Shown here piece by piece: positions 5,816 to 14,343 of a DNA stretch of 15,670 nucleotides. The notes below the pieces were generated by a model that worked only from the letters and a program-made list of their open reading frames with translations, was not told the origin of the DNA and did not search any database. This DNA comes from Anaerolineae bacterium. Lineage in GTDB: Bacteria > Chloroflexota > Anaerolineae > JAADDB01. The stretch is taken from assembly GCA_015489285.1 (NCBI GenBank), contig WGAA01000354.1, forward strand, positions 1 to 15,670, written 5' to 3'. Both the position numbers and the translations under genes were made by a program. Positions within the stretch are counted from its first letter, which is position 1. Every line of letters starts with the position of its first letter.

Positions 5816-6925
5816 TCAACGGAGGAGTCCCGTGACGATGCCCTCGTAGGCCTCCCGTGTCTGGGCCACCGTGCGACGACGCCACAGGTCATCGTCCGGG
5901 TAGAAGAGGGCGAGGAATTCCCGCCGCACCCAACGGGCAACCCGCTCGGATTTGGCGCCGTACCAGTACAGCTGATTTTCCAAGATCAGGGCGCGCATAC
6001 TCCGGAGCTGGGGCAGCGTGGTGTCTCCCAACGTCCCCACCTCAAGGGCCATCGCGTAGAGGCCGGGATGGCCCAGCTCGCGAGCCCTTTTCGCCAGGTA
6101 GGTGTTGAGATCCCCGTGGATGGGGTAAAAATCCGAGGCCGCGACTTTGGTGACGCGAGGGTATTGGGTCCGCTCCCGGAGCTCCTCCGGGGACCGAGGA
6201 TCCGGGCCGGGGAAGACAAGCGTCAACCTCCCCTTGGCCCCATACCCGGTGTGCATGTCCAGGTACACCACCCGCTCGTACCGATCCATCAACGGGGTGA
6301 GGAGCTCAAGGAGCGCCTGTATCTCCGGTTGACGCGTTTTGCCCGTGTAATACATACCCTTGGGGAAGACGGACTGGCCCTGGGGGAAGATGTTGCGCAA
6401 CCCCGTCATCCCCTCCCGCTGCAAATAGCGCAGGATGCGCGCGTAGAAGAGGAACCGATCTCCCCAGCCCACAGGTCGTTCGGGGTGTAAGACGGGGGCC
6501 AGTGTCATGTAATCCGGGTTGAGGTCCCGGTGAAAGGCTTCCTCATCGAGGACGTTCCGGTTCAGGTCCACGTTCTCCGGGTTGGTCCGACGCCGGTGTT
6601 TCATGCCCCAGGGGTTGATGACGGGAACCAGGTAGAGGGCCGTGGTCTTCGGGTCCAGCCGGGAGAGGAACTCCCGGATGAAAAGGTCCAACATGGCCGT
6701 GCCCGCATATCCCTCCACCCCGTGAAGTCCCGCGGAGAGGACGAGAGCGCGGCGCGCGGCCGAGGGAACGGCTTCGATCCAGTCGAAGGTGAGCCCTTCC
6801 TCAGGATACAGGGGTTTACTGCGCCATTGGGCTTCGGGCCATACGGCTTTCACCTGCTGGAACCACGTCCCGGCCCGCTCACGAGCCTCCTCGAAGGTCT
6901 CAGGGAAAAAGGGTGAAAAGTCCAT
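5816..6925 (-). CDS. DUF2817 protein, M14-like metallocarboxypeptidase fold
   Basis: The 369-residue protein shows the zinc carboxypeptidase (M14-like) arrangement found in DUF2817. The metal-binding HGVE is at residues 68-71 within SAGLHGVEGYAG. NPWGMKHRRRTNPENVDLNRN (104-124) carries the substrate-binding Asn/Arg pair. The third zinc ligand His225 is in YLDMHTGYG, and the probable general-base Glu295 is in ALEVGT. The key residues are all present, so it is probably an active hydrolase of peptide or acyl-amino bonds; the substrate is unknown. No signal peptide is visible, so it is probably cytoplasmic. The ATG at 6925 is preceded by GGAGGAG and begins at the family's natural N-terminus; the frame stays open to 7549, but that extension overlaps the NHL domain of the upstream gene and looks like a shadow. 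It lies 28 nt after the glycosyltransferase gene and ends the first operon. Confidence 0.85.
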   Translation of the reverse strand: MDFSPFFPETFEEARERAGTWFQQVKAVWPEAQWRSKPLYPEEGLTFDWIEAVPSAARRALVLSAGLHGVEGYAGTAMLDLFIREFLSRLDPKTTALYLVPVINPWGMKHRRRTNPENVDLNRNVLDEEAFHRDLNPDYMTLAPVLHPERPVGWGDRFLFYARILRYLQREGMTGLRNIFPQGQSVFPKGMYYTGKTRQPEIQALLELLTPLMDRYERVVYLDMHTGYGAKGRLTLVFPGPDPRSPEELRERTQYPRVTKVAASDFYPIHGDLNTYLAKRARELGHPGLYAMALEVGTLGDTTLPQLRSMRALILENQLYWYGAKSERVARWVRREFLALFYPDDDLWRRRTVAQTREAYEGIVTGLLR

Positions 6926-6953
6926 GCGATCTCCTCCCGGGCCATCCCTCCCC

Positions 6954-9900
6954 CTACCGGGGCAGGGTGACCCGAATGATACGACAGCCACCGCTGTCCA
7001 CGACGTAAAGGGACGAACCGTTGGGGGAGACGGCAACCCCCACCGGCAGGGCGAACATCTCCCGGTCCCCGAACGCCCCAACAGGGGTCCCGTCGGGCAT
7101 GTAAAGGCGAACCTTCCCCTCAGGGGGCACGCTGACCACAACCCGACCGTCGGGGAGCAACGCCAGGTGCGGCGCGTCGACCGTGTTCCCCGGGGGAATC
7201 GTCCACCGTCCCAGGGGGTGCCCCTGGGGATCGAGCCACCACACCAACCCCGCCTGGGCCTCGCTGACGTACAGCATCCCGTCGGGCGTGACGGCCACAT
7301 CCGTGGGCTGGCCCGGTCCCACCGGCTCCTTGGGGCCGCCGATCTGGCGCAGGAGCGTGCCGTCGGGCGCGATCTGGGTGACGCGCGCGCCCCCCGTGTC
7401 GGCCACGTAAAGGGTGCCGTCCCCCGCGGCGTCCAGACCGCGGGGCCGGTACCAGGGGCTGGCAGGACGCACCTCCTCCAGGAAGGTGCCATCCCCGTCG
7501 AAGTGGAGGAGGACCTGACGCATCGCGTCCAGCACCCACACCGTCCCATCCCAGGCGACGGCCACGTCGAAGGGCTCCACGAACTCCCCCTGGCCTTCGC
7601 CTGCCTTGCCGAAGGCCTTCACGAACGCGCCCTCCGCGGAGAGCACGACCACGCGATGGTTCCCCGTATCCGCAACGTACACGTTGCCGTCCCTCCCCAC
7701 GGCCACCCCGTGGGGTTGGCGAAACGCGCCTTCGCCCGAGCCGCACCGTCCCACCCGCCACACAGGGGTGACCTCCAGGGGCGCAAGGGGCCCCGTAGTG
7801 GGCGATGGGAGCGCGCCGCCCTGCGTTCCTCCCGGCCCCTCAGCCGGCGGCGAGGGGAGGGGAGACGGCGGCATCAGCGTTTCCGGCACCTCCTCCCCCT
7901 CCACGGGGAAGAGGTATTCCAGGGGCACCAGCTCCTGGGTCCCGCCGGGCGGCGTCCAGAAGAAACTCATCTCACTGGCCCCGCCCTGCTGGAAGTAGCG
8001 TACCTCCACGTCGTGGAACCCCCGGGAGAGGTAGATGGATCCCTCCCGCATCTGCGCGCCGTGGGATCCCCCGTTGTCCACCACCAGCTGTCCGTCCACC
8101 CAGACGAAGGAGCCGTCGTCCGAACGGGTGGCAAAGCGGTACTCCCCCTCCCTGGGGATGGCGATCTTGCCCACCCAGCGGATGCTGTACGGCTCCCGCA
8201 GGATGTTGTTGGGGATGATGAAGAAATCCCGCTCCACCACCGCCGGAGGGGGGGACCAGCTGGGGTTAGGATAGTAATAGCCGACCAGGCCGTTGGGCCC
8301 CACGTCGATAGCGTAGATGTCCGGGACCGCGAGGAGATGGAGGTCGCTCCCTTCGGTCCCCCAGGAGATCCGCAAGCTCCCTCCCGTTTCCGTCGTGTAG
8401 AGGATGCGAATGGGGACGAACCCGGCCACCAGCCGTGCCTCCACCCGGAAGGGAGGCCGCTGATCGCGGCAGGACCCGCCGAGACAGCGCGCGTCCAGGA
8501 AGAATTGGACGTCCCCCTGGGCCTCCACATGAAATGTGTACTTGCCCGCCGCGGGCACGAGAAGGGCCCCTCGCAGCTCCACGGTAAAGGGAGGGGGCAG
8601 CGGCGCGCCGTCGAAGGTCAGGTCCAGCACACGGGCCCGCTCCTCCGCGACCGGTTGCCCTGCGGCTTCCCGTCCGGGGAAGAAGCGCATCTTCAGCCCC
8701 CGTACCTTCACCATGTCCTCCGCGGGAACGTGGAAACTGATGAAGAGCAGGACGCCCCCCGGTCCCCGGTGAAATTCCACTTTGCCGTCGGGGTACACCT
8801 TTTGGAGGAAGGGGATGACGTTCTGCAGCGGGGGGTCAAGGATGTAAACCACGTCGTGGTCCACGTATTCCCGCAAGGGCACATGTTGCGAGAGGTTGAG
8901 GGGGACGACATCGCGGCCGCCGATGAACTTGACCGCGGAGTGGTGATGGTAGGCCCGGGTGACCAGGATCAGGGTATCCGGCGGCAGGGTGCGGATGTAT
9001 TCCCCCACGGCCGACTCGTGGGGGCTGTACGCGAGTTGCACCTCCGGCAGTTTGGCCTGCACGCCGAAGTACATGTGGCCGTTCCACACGGTCACCCCCA
9101 CCACCAACAAGGCGAGCACCCCCTGGAACACCCGCTGGCCGTAATCCTGCCAGGCCTCATCGAAGGCCCGCCACACCTGGGCCAGAACCTCCCCCACCAG
9201 CAGGTAGACGAGCACCAGGATGCCGATGGGGCGACGCGCGCTGGGGGCCTCATGGGCTACGGAGAAGATGACCGTGCTCATCTGGAAGAGGACGCCCGTC
9301 ACGTAGAGGAAGGGTAAAGGACGGTTCACGTACCGCAGCGCGTAAAGGAGGCCCAAGACGAAGAGCGCGCCCACGAAGATGTCCAGCATGGGCTCCCCGG
9401 GCAGGTTGTTCAGGGCGGCCATGTCCCCCTGAACGTTGAACATCTTCAGCGTCTTGATGATGTTCTGGCGCAGGGGCTCGTAGGACCCGGCGGCCTGGAT
9501 GTCGTTGAACACGGAGATGTGCCGCATGCGGCCGGTGAACTGGTCCCAGTGGCGGAGGGTGTACACCAGCAAGGGGCCCAACCCCACGATGCCCGCCACC
9601 CCGGCCAGGGCCATGCCCTCCACGTCCCGCCATAGCCGGGCACGACGCTCCGGGTGCAGGAGGTCGCCCGCCAACCAGTAGAGGAAGAAAAGGGCGACCC
9701 ACGCCGGCACGACGCGGAACGCGGTGTACGTGTTCATGCCCAACGCCAGAAGGACCCCCACCCAGGCCCAATCCAGACGACGACCGTGGCGCAGCGCGCG
9801 CAGGAGCGCCCAGAGGAGCAGGCTCACCACCAGGGGCACCAGGATCAGCTCGTACACGATGCGACTGAAGGTGATGTGCCAGCGGGACGCGGCCAGGAGG

Positions 9901-10652
9901 GCCGCCAAGACCAGCGCCAGCCGCGGGGATTGGAAACGCCAGCGGGCCAGGCCGTAGAAGGCGAGGACGGTGATGGTGCCCACCAGGGCCGGAGCCAAAC
10001 GCAACACGGTCATGCTCGGCCCGAAGAGGGCAAAGAGGAGGGCGATGAAGTAGGTGAAAAGGGTGGCCTGTCCCTCGTTCGTGCCCGCGTAAGGGGTGTA
10101 AGGCGCGCCGTGGAGCCAGCGCAGCGCGTCCAGCGCGTTGTTACACTCGTCCGACTGGCAGCCGTGGGGCATCTGGCCGATGTGCCAGGTGCGCAGGAAC
10201 AGGGCCACGACCACGATAAGGGTCAGGAGCGCGATCTCCGTGCCCCGGCTGAGGGGGGCGCGCAGGCCGTACGGGGTCGGAGGGGGCAGTGGGTTCTCCA
10301 CCTCTCGCCCCCGACCGTCCCACCAGGCGCCCAGGAGGATGAGCCCCGTCCCTCCCAGCCACAGGGGAAGGGGCCACCCCGTGTACACATCCCGGCGCAG
10401 CCAGAAGCCGAGGAGCGCCATCCCCCCCAGGAGAACGCCGGCCAGGGTCAGGCCCAGCGCTTCCCGACGCCAGGGAGGACGGGGGGCCAGGGAAGGCCAG
10501 CGCTCCGGGGGCCAGGCCGCAGCGATGAACAGCCCCCCGGCAATCAAGTACAGGAAGAGGGCATCCCGCAGGACCGCATCGTCCGCGCGGGCGACCGTCT
10601 CGGCCCAAAGCGCGACGATGACGGCCAAAACCAGGAGCGAAAGGCGCTTCAT
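6954..10652 (-). CDS. Membrane glycosyltransferase (PMT/ArnT-like) fused to two PA14-like domains and an NHL propeller
   Basis: The 1232-residue protein has four parts. Residues 1-530 form a polytopic GT-C glycosyltransferase with roughly 14 hydrophobic segments. An acidic pair in the first large outer loop (D168, E169 in CQSDECNNALDALRW) matches the catalytic region of ArnT/PMT-like enzymes, and a PMT_2-like stretch covers about 196-360. Residues 531-645 are a soluble linker domain. Residues 650-780 and 785-912 are PA14-like domains: the second is classical (GLVGYYYP, then RSDDGSFVWVDGQLVVDN at 843-860), the first is degenerate, lacks the DDG motif and has C723/C728, a possible disulfide. 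After a Pro/Ser/Gly linker (920-955), residues 962-1232 hold six NHL blades (for example NVYVADTGNHRVVV). Everything after 530 should face outside. The enzyme would transfer a lipid-linked sugar; acceptor and sugar are unknown. The ATG at 10652 follows GGGGAG, 9 nt after the M32 gene. Confidence 0.88.
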   Translation of the reverse strand: MKRLSLLVLAVIVALWAETVARADDAVLRDALFLYLIAGGLFIAAAWPPERWPSLAPRPPWRREALGLTLAGVLLGGMALLGFWLRRDVYTGWPLPLWLGGTGLILLGAWWDGRGREVENPLPPPTPYGLRAPLSRGTEIALLTLIVVVALFLRTWHIGQMPHGCQSDECNNALDALRWLHGAPYTPYAGTNEGQATLFTYFIALLFALFGPSMTVLRLAPALVGTITVLAFYGLARWRFQSPRLALVLAALLAASRWHITFSRIVYELILVPLVVSLLLWALLRALRHGRRLDWAWVGVLLALGMNTYTAFRVVPAWVALFFLYWLAGDLLHPERRARLWRDVEGMALAGVAGIVGLGPLLVYTLRHWDQFTGRMRHISVFNDIQAAGSYEPLRQNIIKTLKMFNVQGDMAALNNLPGEPMLDIFVGALFVLGLLYALRYVNRPLPFLYVTGVLFQMSTVIFSVAHEAPSARRPIGILVLVYLLVGEVLAQVWRAFDEAWQDYGQRVFQGVLALLVVGVTVWNGHMYFGVQAKLPEVQLAYSPHESAVGEYIRTLPPDTLILVTRAYHHHSAVKFIGGRDVVPLNLSQHVPLREYVDHDVVYILDPPLQNVIPFLQKVYPDGKVEFHRGPGGVLLFISFHVPAEDMVKVRGLKMRFFPGREAAGQPVAEERARVLDLTFDGAPLPPPFTVELRGALLVPAAGKYTFHVEAQGDVQFFLDARCLGGSCRDQRPPFRVEARLVAGFVPIRILYTTETGGSLRISWGTEGSDLHLLAVPDIYAIDVGPNGLVGYYYPNPSWSPPPAVVERDFFIIPNNILREPYSIRWVGKIAIPREGEYRFATRSDDGSFVWVDGQLVVDNGGSHGAQMREGSIYLSRGFHDVEVRYFQQGGASEMSFFWTPPGGTQELVPLEYLFPVEGEEVPETLMPPSPLPSPPAEGPGGTQGGALPSPTTGPLAPLEVTPVWRVGRCGSGEGAFRQPHGVAVGRDGNVYVADTGNHRVVVLSAEGAFVKAFGKAGEGQGEFVEPFDVAVAWDGTVWVLDAMRQVLLHFDGDGTFLEEVRPASPWYRPRGLDAAGDGTLYVADTGGARVTQIAPDGTLLRQIGGPKEPVGPGQPTDVAVTPDGMLYVSEAQAGLVWWLDPQGHPLGRWTIPPGNTVDAPHLALLPDGRVVVSVPPEGKVRLYMPDGTPVGAFGDREMFALPVGVAVSPNGSSLYVVDSGGCRIIRVTLPR

Positions 10653-10661
10653 CTTCTCCCC

Positions 10662-12191
10662 TTACCCCTCATCGAAGGACAGGCCGTACAACTCGCCGTA
10701 CTTGCGCTTCAAGTAACGAATGTACGGCTCGATGGTCAAATCCTCCCCCGTGACCCGGCGGATCAGCTCCGCGGGGGTGTACTTCCGACCGTGACGGTAC
10801 ACCTGCTCGCGAAGCCACCCGTGGAGCGTGTCGAACTTCCCCTGGCGTATCTCGTCGGGAATGGAGGGATGGGCTTCCAGGGCCTTCTCGAAGAACTGGG
10901 CCGCGATGATGTTCCCCAGGGTATACCCCTGAAAGGCCCCGCCAATGACCCCGCTGTACCAGTGCACGTCCTGGAGCACCCCGTCCTTGTCGTCAGGGGG
11001 TTCGATGCCCAGGTACTCCCGATAACGGGCCCGCCAGGCCTCGGGCAGCTCATCGATGGTGAGCTTCCCCTCCAGGAGCTCCAACTCCAGCTCGAAGCGG
11101 ATGATCACGTGCAGGTTGTAGGTGACCTCATCCGCGTCCGTGCGGATGAGGGATTTCTGCACCTTGTTGACGGCCCGGTAGAACGCGTCCACATCCACAT
11201 CGTGTAACTGCTCGGGGAACATCTCCCGCAGGCGGGGGAAGAAATGCTCCCAGAAGGGGCGACTCCGGCCCACGTAGTTCTCCCACGTGCGGGATTGACT
11301 TTCGTGGACGCCGGAGGAGGTGCCTTCGGCCAGCGGCGTCCCTTCGTATTCCAGCGCGATCCCCTGTTCGTACATCGCGTGTCCGGCCTCGTGGAAGGTG
11401 CTGAACATGGCCTCCGTGAGGTCGTCCTCCTTCACTCGGGTCGTGATGCGCACGTCGTACAGGGAGAACTTGGTCATGAAGGGATGATGGGTCTTGTCCT
11501 GGCGTCCCCGTTCGAAATCGAACCCAAACCGCCGGATGACATCCAGGCCAAAGGCCAATTGCTGGGCCTCGGGATAGTGACGGTAGAGGAAGTGATCGTC
11601 CGGGGGAGGCTGGGAGGTGATGGCCTCCACCAGGGGCACCAGCTCATCGCGCAAGCGGGCGAAGAGGGGGCGCAGGATGCTCACCTTCATCCCGTAATCG
11701 GAGAAGTCGATGAGAGGGTCCGCGATGTGCTCGTACCCGGGGAAGAAGTCGGCCAGCTGGCGGCTCATCTCCAAGATCTGCTTGAGATAGGGGGCGACCA
11801 TGGAGAAGTCGTTGGCCGGGCGGGCCCGGGTCCACACGCTGTAGCTCTCGGCCGCGACCTCGTGCAGGCGGGACATGAAGTCGGGTGGGAGGCGCACGGC
11901 CTGGTCGTACAACCGTCGGGTCACCCGCAGGAGGGCCGCGTCATCGTGATCGTAGGGGAGAGACGCGCCGTAGGGTTCCAGCGCGTCCAACAATTTGCCG
12001 ATGGCCGGGTCGACGAACTTCTCGTGGGCCAGTCGGGAGACGAGGCCCAGCTGGCGAACGCGGGCCTTTGCCCCGGCAGGGGGCATATAGGTGGTCTGAT
12101 CCCAGTGCAACAGGGCGACGATGTTCTGGAGGTCGTACACTTCCGCCAGGCGCTGTCTCAAGTCGGACATCAACTTGGTGTAATCGGTCAT
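10662..12191 (-). CDS. M32 family metallocarboxypeptidase (carboxypeptidase Taq type)
   Basis: The 509-residue protein matches family M32 throughout and has the usual length of about 500. The zinc motif HEAGH is at residues 267-271 and the third ligand Glu297 lies in GVHESQSR (294-301). Other family signatures are LLHWDQTTYMPP (27-38), HHPF (235-238), DVRITTR (246-252) and the C-terminal GVLQDVHWYSG and FQGYTLGN blocks. M32 enzymes remove C-terminal residues from peptides, are mostly helical, cytoplasmic and often heat-stable; the founding member is from Thermus aquaticus. All catalytic residues are intact. The ATG at 12191 has GAGGGGGT upstream, 13 nt after the FAD oxidoreductase gene. Its position between amino-acid oxidation genes and a second peptidase-like gene fits peptide catabolism. 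Confidence 0.95.
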   Translation of the reverse strand: MTDYTKLMSDLRQRLAEVYDLQNIVALLHWDQTTYMPPAGAKARVRQLGLVSRLAHEKFVDPAIGKLLDALEPYGASLPYDHDDAALLRVTRRLYDQAVRLPPDFMSRLHEVAAESYSVWTRARPANDFSMVAPYLKQILEMSRQLADFFPGYEHIADPLIDFSDYGMKVSILRPLFARLRDELVPLVEAITSQPPPDDHFLYRHYPEAQQLAFGLDVIRRFGFDFERGRQDKTHHPFMTKFSLYDVRITTRVKEDDLTEAMFSTFHEAGHAMYEQGIALEYEGTPLAEGTSSGVHESQSRTWENYVGRSRPFWEHFFPRLREMFPEQLHDVDVDAFYRAVNKVQKSLIRTDADEVTYNLHVIIRFELELELLEGKLTIDELPEAWRARYREYLGIEPPDDKDGVLQDVHWYSGVIGGAFQGYTLGNIIAAQFFEKALEAHPSIPDEIRQGKFDTLHGWLREQVYRHGRKYTPAELIRRVTGEDLTIEPYIRYLKRKYGELYGLSFDEG

Positions 12192-12204
12192 GGTTTTTAC
12201 CCCC

Positions 12205-13368
12205 TCATACGACGTTGTATTCCGGTTCCAGGTCCCCCATTAGGAACCGGTCATAACGGAATGGGTCGATGTTGATGGTATGGGCCCGACCGTCCAGGAT
12301 CTCTTCGGCCATGAGCAGTCCGGCCACGGGGCCGTGCATGAAACCGTGCCCGGAGAATCCGGCCATGACGTAAAACCCGTCAACGGTGGGGATGCGTCCC
12401 AGGATGGGGTGCGCGTCCGGGGTGACTTCGTACAGGCCGGCCCAGTGGGCCAACAATCCCGCCCGCTCCAGCACGGGCAGGCGATACATGGCCTCCTCCA
12501 TGTGGATGAGTTCCCACTCGGGGTCCACGTCCAACTTGTACCCGGGCGTCTCGTTGGGGTTCGACTTGCCGGTAAGGATACCCTCGCCCTCCCGGTGGAA
12601 GTATAGTGCCTCCCGGAAGAAAATGACAAAGGGAAAATCGGGGGGAATTTCCGGGATGGGCGTGGTGACGACGATTTGCCGGCGCAGGGGCACGATGGGG
12701 ATGTCCACCCCGACCATTCGCCCAATGTGGGGCGCCCAGGCACCGCACGCGTTGACCACCACCGGGGTCTCGATGACGCCCCGTGTGGTCTCCACGGCCA
12801 CGATGCGGTTCCCCCGAGTGCGAATTCCCGTGGCCGCGGTGTCCGTGAACAGGCGCGCGCCCAGGCGGCGCGCGTTCTTCACGTACCCCTGGACCACGCT
12901 GGAGGGGTCGCACAGGCCGTCACGCTCGTAAAACGTCCCCGCAAGGACCCCTTCCAGGTTGACGAGGGGGACCATGCGGGCTATCTCCTCCGGTTCCAAC
13001 CACTGCGTCATGACCCCCAGGCTGTGCTGCAGGGCCACATTTTTGCGGAACGTGCGCACGTCCTCCTCGTGCGTCAGGAGGAAGAGATAGCCGGTAAAGC
13101 GTAAATCGATGTCCTGGTCCATCTCCTCGGGAAAGCGTTCCAGCATGCGGATGCTCTCGATGGAAAAGCGAATGTTGATCTCGCTGGAAAACTGGTGGCG
13201 GATGCCCCCGGCACACTGGCCCGTGGACATCATCCCGAAAAAGGGCTCCTTCTCCACGAGGACGACGCGACCGGCCCCCTTCCGGGCCAGGTGATAGGCC
13301 GTGCTCGTGCCCATGATGCCACCGCCGATGATGACCACATCTGCCGTCTTAGGTAGCTCCCCCGTCAT
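12205..13368 (-). CDS. DAO-family FAD-dependent amino-acid oxidoreductase
   Basis: The 387-residue protein has the D-amino-acid-oxidase (DAO) fold. ADVVIIGGGIMGTSTAYHLA (residues 9-28) is the FAD dinucleotide-binding motif, VEKE (38-41) the ribose-binding acid. STGQCAGGIRHQF (48-60) is the region near the flavin, and VVNACGAWAPHIG (204-216) and YEVTPDAHPILGRI (313-326), then GFSGHGFMHGP (337-347), form the C-terminal FAD-contacting part. It resembles sarcosine oxidase beta, proline/hydroxyproline dehydrogenase beta and related amine dehydrogenases, which convert secondary amino acids to imines. The electron acceptor (oxygen or a carrier) cannot be told from sequence. The next gene upstream encodes an OCD-family, probably imine-reducing enzyme. 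The ATG at 13368 is chosen over a GTG at 13374 because AAGGAG lies 8 nt before the ATG but only 2 nt before the GTG. Confidence 0.88.
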   Translation of the reverse strand: MTGELPKTADVVIIGGGIMGTSTAYHLARKGAGRVVLVEKEPFFGMMSTGQCAGGIRHQFSSEINIRFSIESIRMLERFPEEMDQDIDLRFTGYLFLLTHEEDVRTFRKNVALQHSLGVMTQWLEPEEIARMVPLVNLEGVLAGTFYERDGLCDPSSVVQGYVKNARRLGARLFTDTAATGIRTRGNRIVAVETTRGVIETPVVVNACGAWAPHIGRMVGVDIPIVPLRRQIVVTTPIPEIPPDFPFVIFFREALYFHREGEGILTGKSNPNETPGYKLDVDPEWELIHMEEAMYRLPVLERAGLLAHWAGLYEVTPDAHPILGRIPTVDGFYVMAGFSGHGFMHGPVAGLLMAEEILDGRAHTINIDPFRYDRFLMGDLEPEYNVV

Positions 13369-13376
13369 TGTCACGT

Positions 13377-13382
13377 CTCCTT
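13377..13382 (-). promoter_or_regulatory. Ribosome binding site that decides the FAD oxidoreductase start
   Basis: AAGGAG on the minus strand overlaps the TAA stop of the preceding gene and lies 8 nt before the ATG at 13368. Spacing to the alternative GTG at 13374 is only 2 nt, so the ATG is preferred. Confidence 0.7.
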
Positions 13383-14343
13383 ACGAAGAGATAGTCTGGG
13401 CCACGCGCCGGAAGATCTCTCCGGCCGTCATCGCGTCCTGGACTGCGATGCCCACGGACTTGAAGAAGGTGATCTCCTCGCGCGCGCGGCGGCCGGGCAG
13501 ATCCCCAGATAACACCCGTCCGATCTCGACGACCTCATCCCAACGCACGTGCCCCTCGGCGACGGCCTGAATGATATCCCCCGCCTCGGCCCGCGCGGCC
13601 TCCAGGCTGTCCACGAAGACGCGCAGCCGGGGCAGCCCGACGATCTGGACTTCACGCATCTCCGGGGTGAAGGACCCCACTCCGTTGATGTGCGTGCCCG
13701 GGGCCACGTCCGCGGGGTCGAACACAGGCTGGGAGCTCGTCGTCACACAGGTGATGATGTCCGCCCCCCGCACGGCTTCTCCGGGCGTCCTCACCCGCCG
13801 GAAGCGCACGTGAGGATGGCGGGTGCGCATACGTTGCGCCAGGCGTTCCGCGGACGTCCCGGAAGGGGTGTAGATGCGCACTTCCTCGATGGGCCGCACG
13901 GCCAGGATGGTCTCGACCTGGTCGGGGGCTTGCCCTCCCGCGCCGAACAGGGCGAGCACACGACTGTCCTCCCGCGCCAGGGCCCGGGTGGCCGCGCCGA
14001 CTCCCGCGCCCGTGCGCAAAGCGGTCAGTCGTGTGCCGTCGAGGAGGGCGAGGGGGGCTCCCGTGTGCACGTCTACGAGGAGGACGAGCGCGTGCAACGT
14101 GGGTAGCCCTTGCCGGGGGTTGTCGGGGAACACGGAGACGACTTTGAGGGCGAAATCCCCGCTTCGGGGCACGTATGAGGGCATGAAGAGGCTCACCCCC
14201 TTCTCCGTTTCCACGGCCAGCCGTTGCGGGGTCACACTTTCCCCCCGGGCGACGGCGATGTAGGCCCGGGCATTGACCTCGATGGCTTCGGGCATGGGAA
14301 GGTATCGGTCGATCTCCTCGGCCGAGATGATGCGCACGTTCAT
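13381..14343 (-). CDS. Ornithine cyclodeaminase/mu-crystallin family protein, probable imine reductase
   Basis: The 320-residue protein belongs to the OCD/mu-crystallin family. Visible motifs are FALKVVSVFPDN (residues 64-75, with Lys67), LDGTRLTALRTGAG (101-114, with Arg110), the NAD(P)-binding LFGAGGQAPDQVETI (132-146), DIITCVTTSSQPVF (195-208) and INGVGSFTPEMREV (219-232). True ornithine cyclodeaminases have a catalytic Asp in a 'GGDCPGKTEL'-like motif at this last place; here it is GSFTPEMREV. The protein is therefore more likely an amino-acid dehydrogenase or a cyclic imine reductase such as delta-1-pyrroline-2-carboxylate reductase. It overlaps ruvC by four bases (ATGA) and is followed after 12 nt by a DAO-type oxidoreductase, suggesting a joint role in amino-acid or imino-acid metabolism. 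The exact substrate is open. Confidence 0.87.
   Translation of the reverse strand: MNVRIISAEEIDRYLPMPEAIEVNARAYIAVARGESVTPQRLAVETEKGVSLFMPSYVPRSGDFALKVVSVFPDNPRQGLPTLHALVLLVDVHTGAPLALLDGTRLTALRTGAGVGAATRALAREDSRVLALFGAGGQAPDQVETILAVRPIEEVRIYTPSGTSAERLAQRMRTRHPHVRFRRVRTPGEAVRGADIITCVTTSSQPVFDPADVAPGTHINGVGSFTPEMREVQIVGLPRLRVFVDSLEAARAEAGDIIQAVAEGHVRWDEVVEIGRVLSGDLPGRRAREEITFFKSVGIAVQDAMTAGEIFRRVAQTISS

Noticed and set aside
5816..7549. 577-codon form of the DUF2817 gene
   Set aside because: The first 208 codons overlap the NHL domain of the upstream gene in another frame and are Arg/Ser-rich without similarity; a good ribosome binding site precedes the ATG at 6925.
6789..9317. Open frame of 842 codons on the + strand
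   Set aside because: It lies antisense to the glycosyltransferase fusion and the peptidase gene; the product is rich in Arg, Gly, Pro and His with no recognisable domain, as expected for a shadow frame in GC-rich DNA.
9654..12275. Long + strand frames of 517 and 343 codons
   Set aside because: Both are antisense to well-supported genes (glycosyltransferase, M32 peptidase) and have low-complexity, domain-free translations.
13381..14343. Annotation as true ornithine cyclodeaminase
   Set aside because: The motif carrying the catalytic Asp of ornithine cyclodeaminase is replaced by GSFTPEMREV; only family membership is supported.
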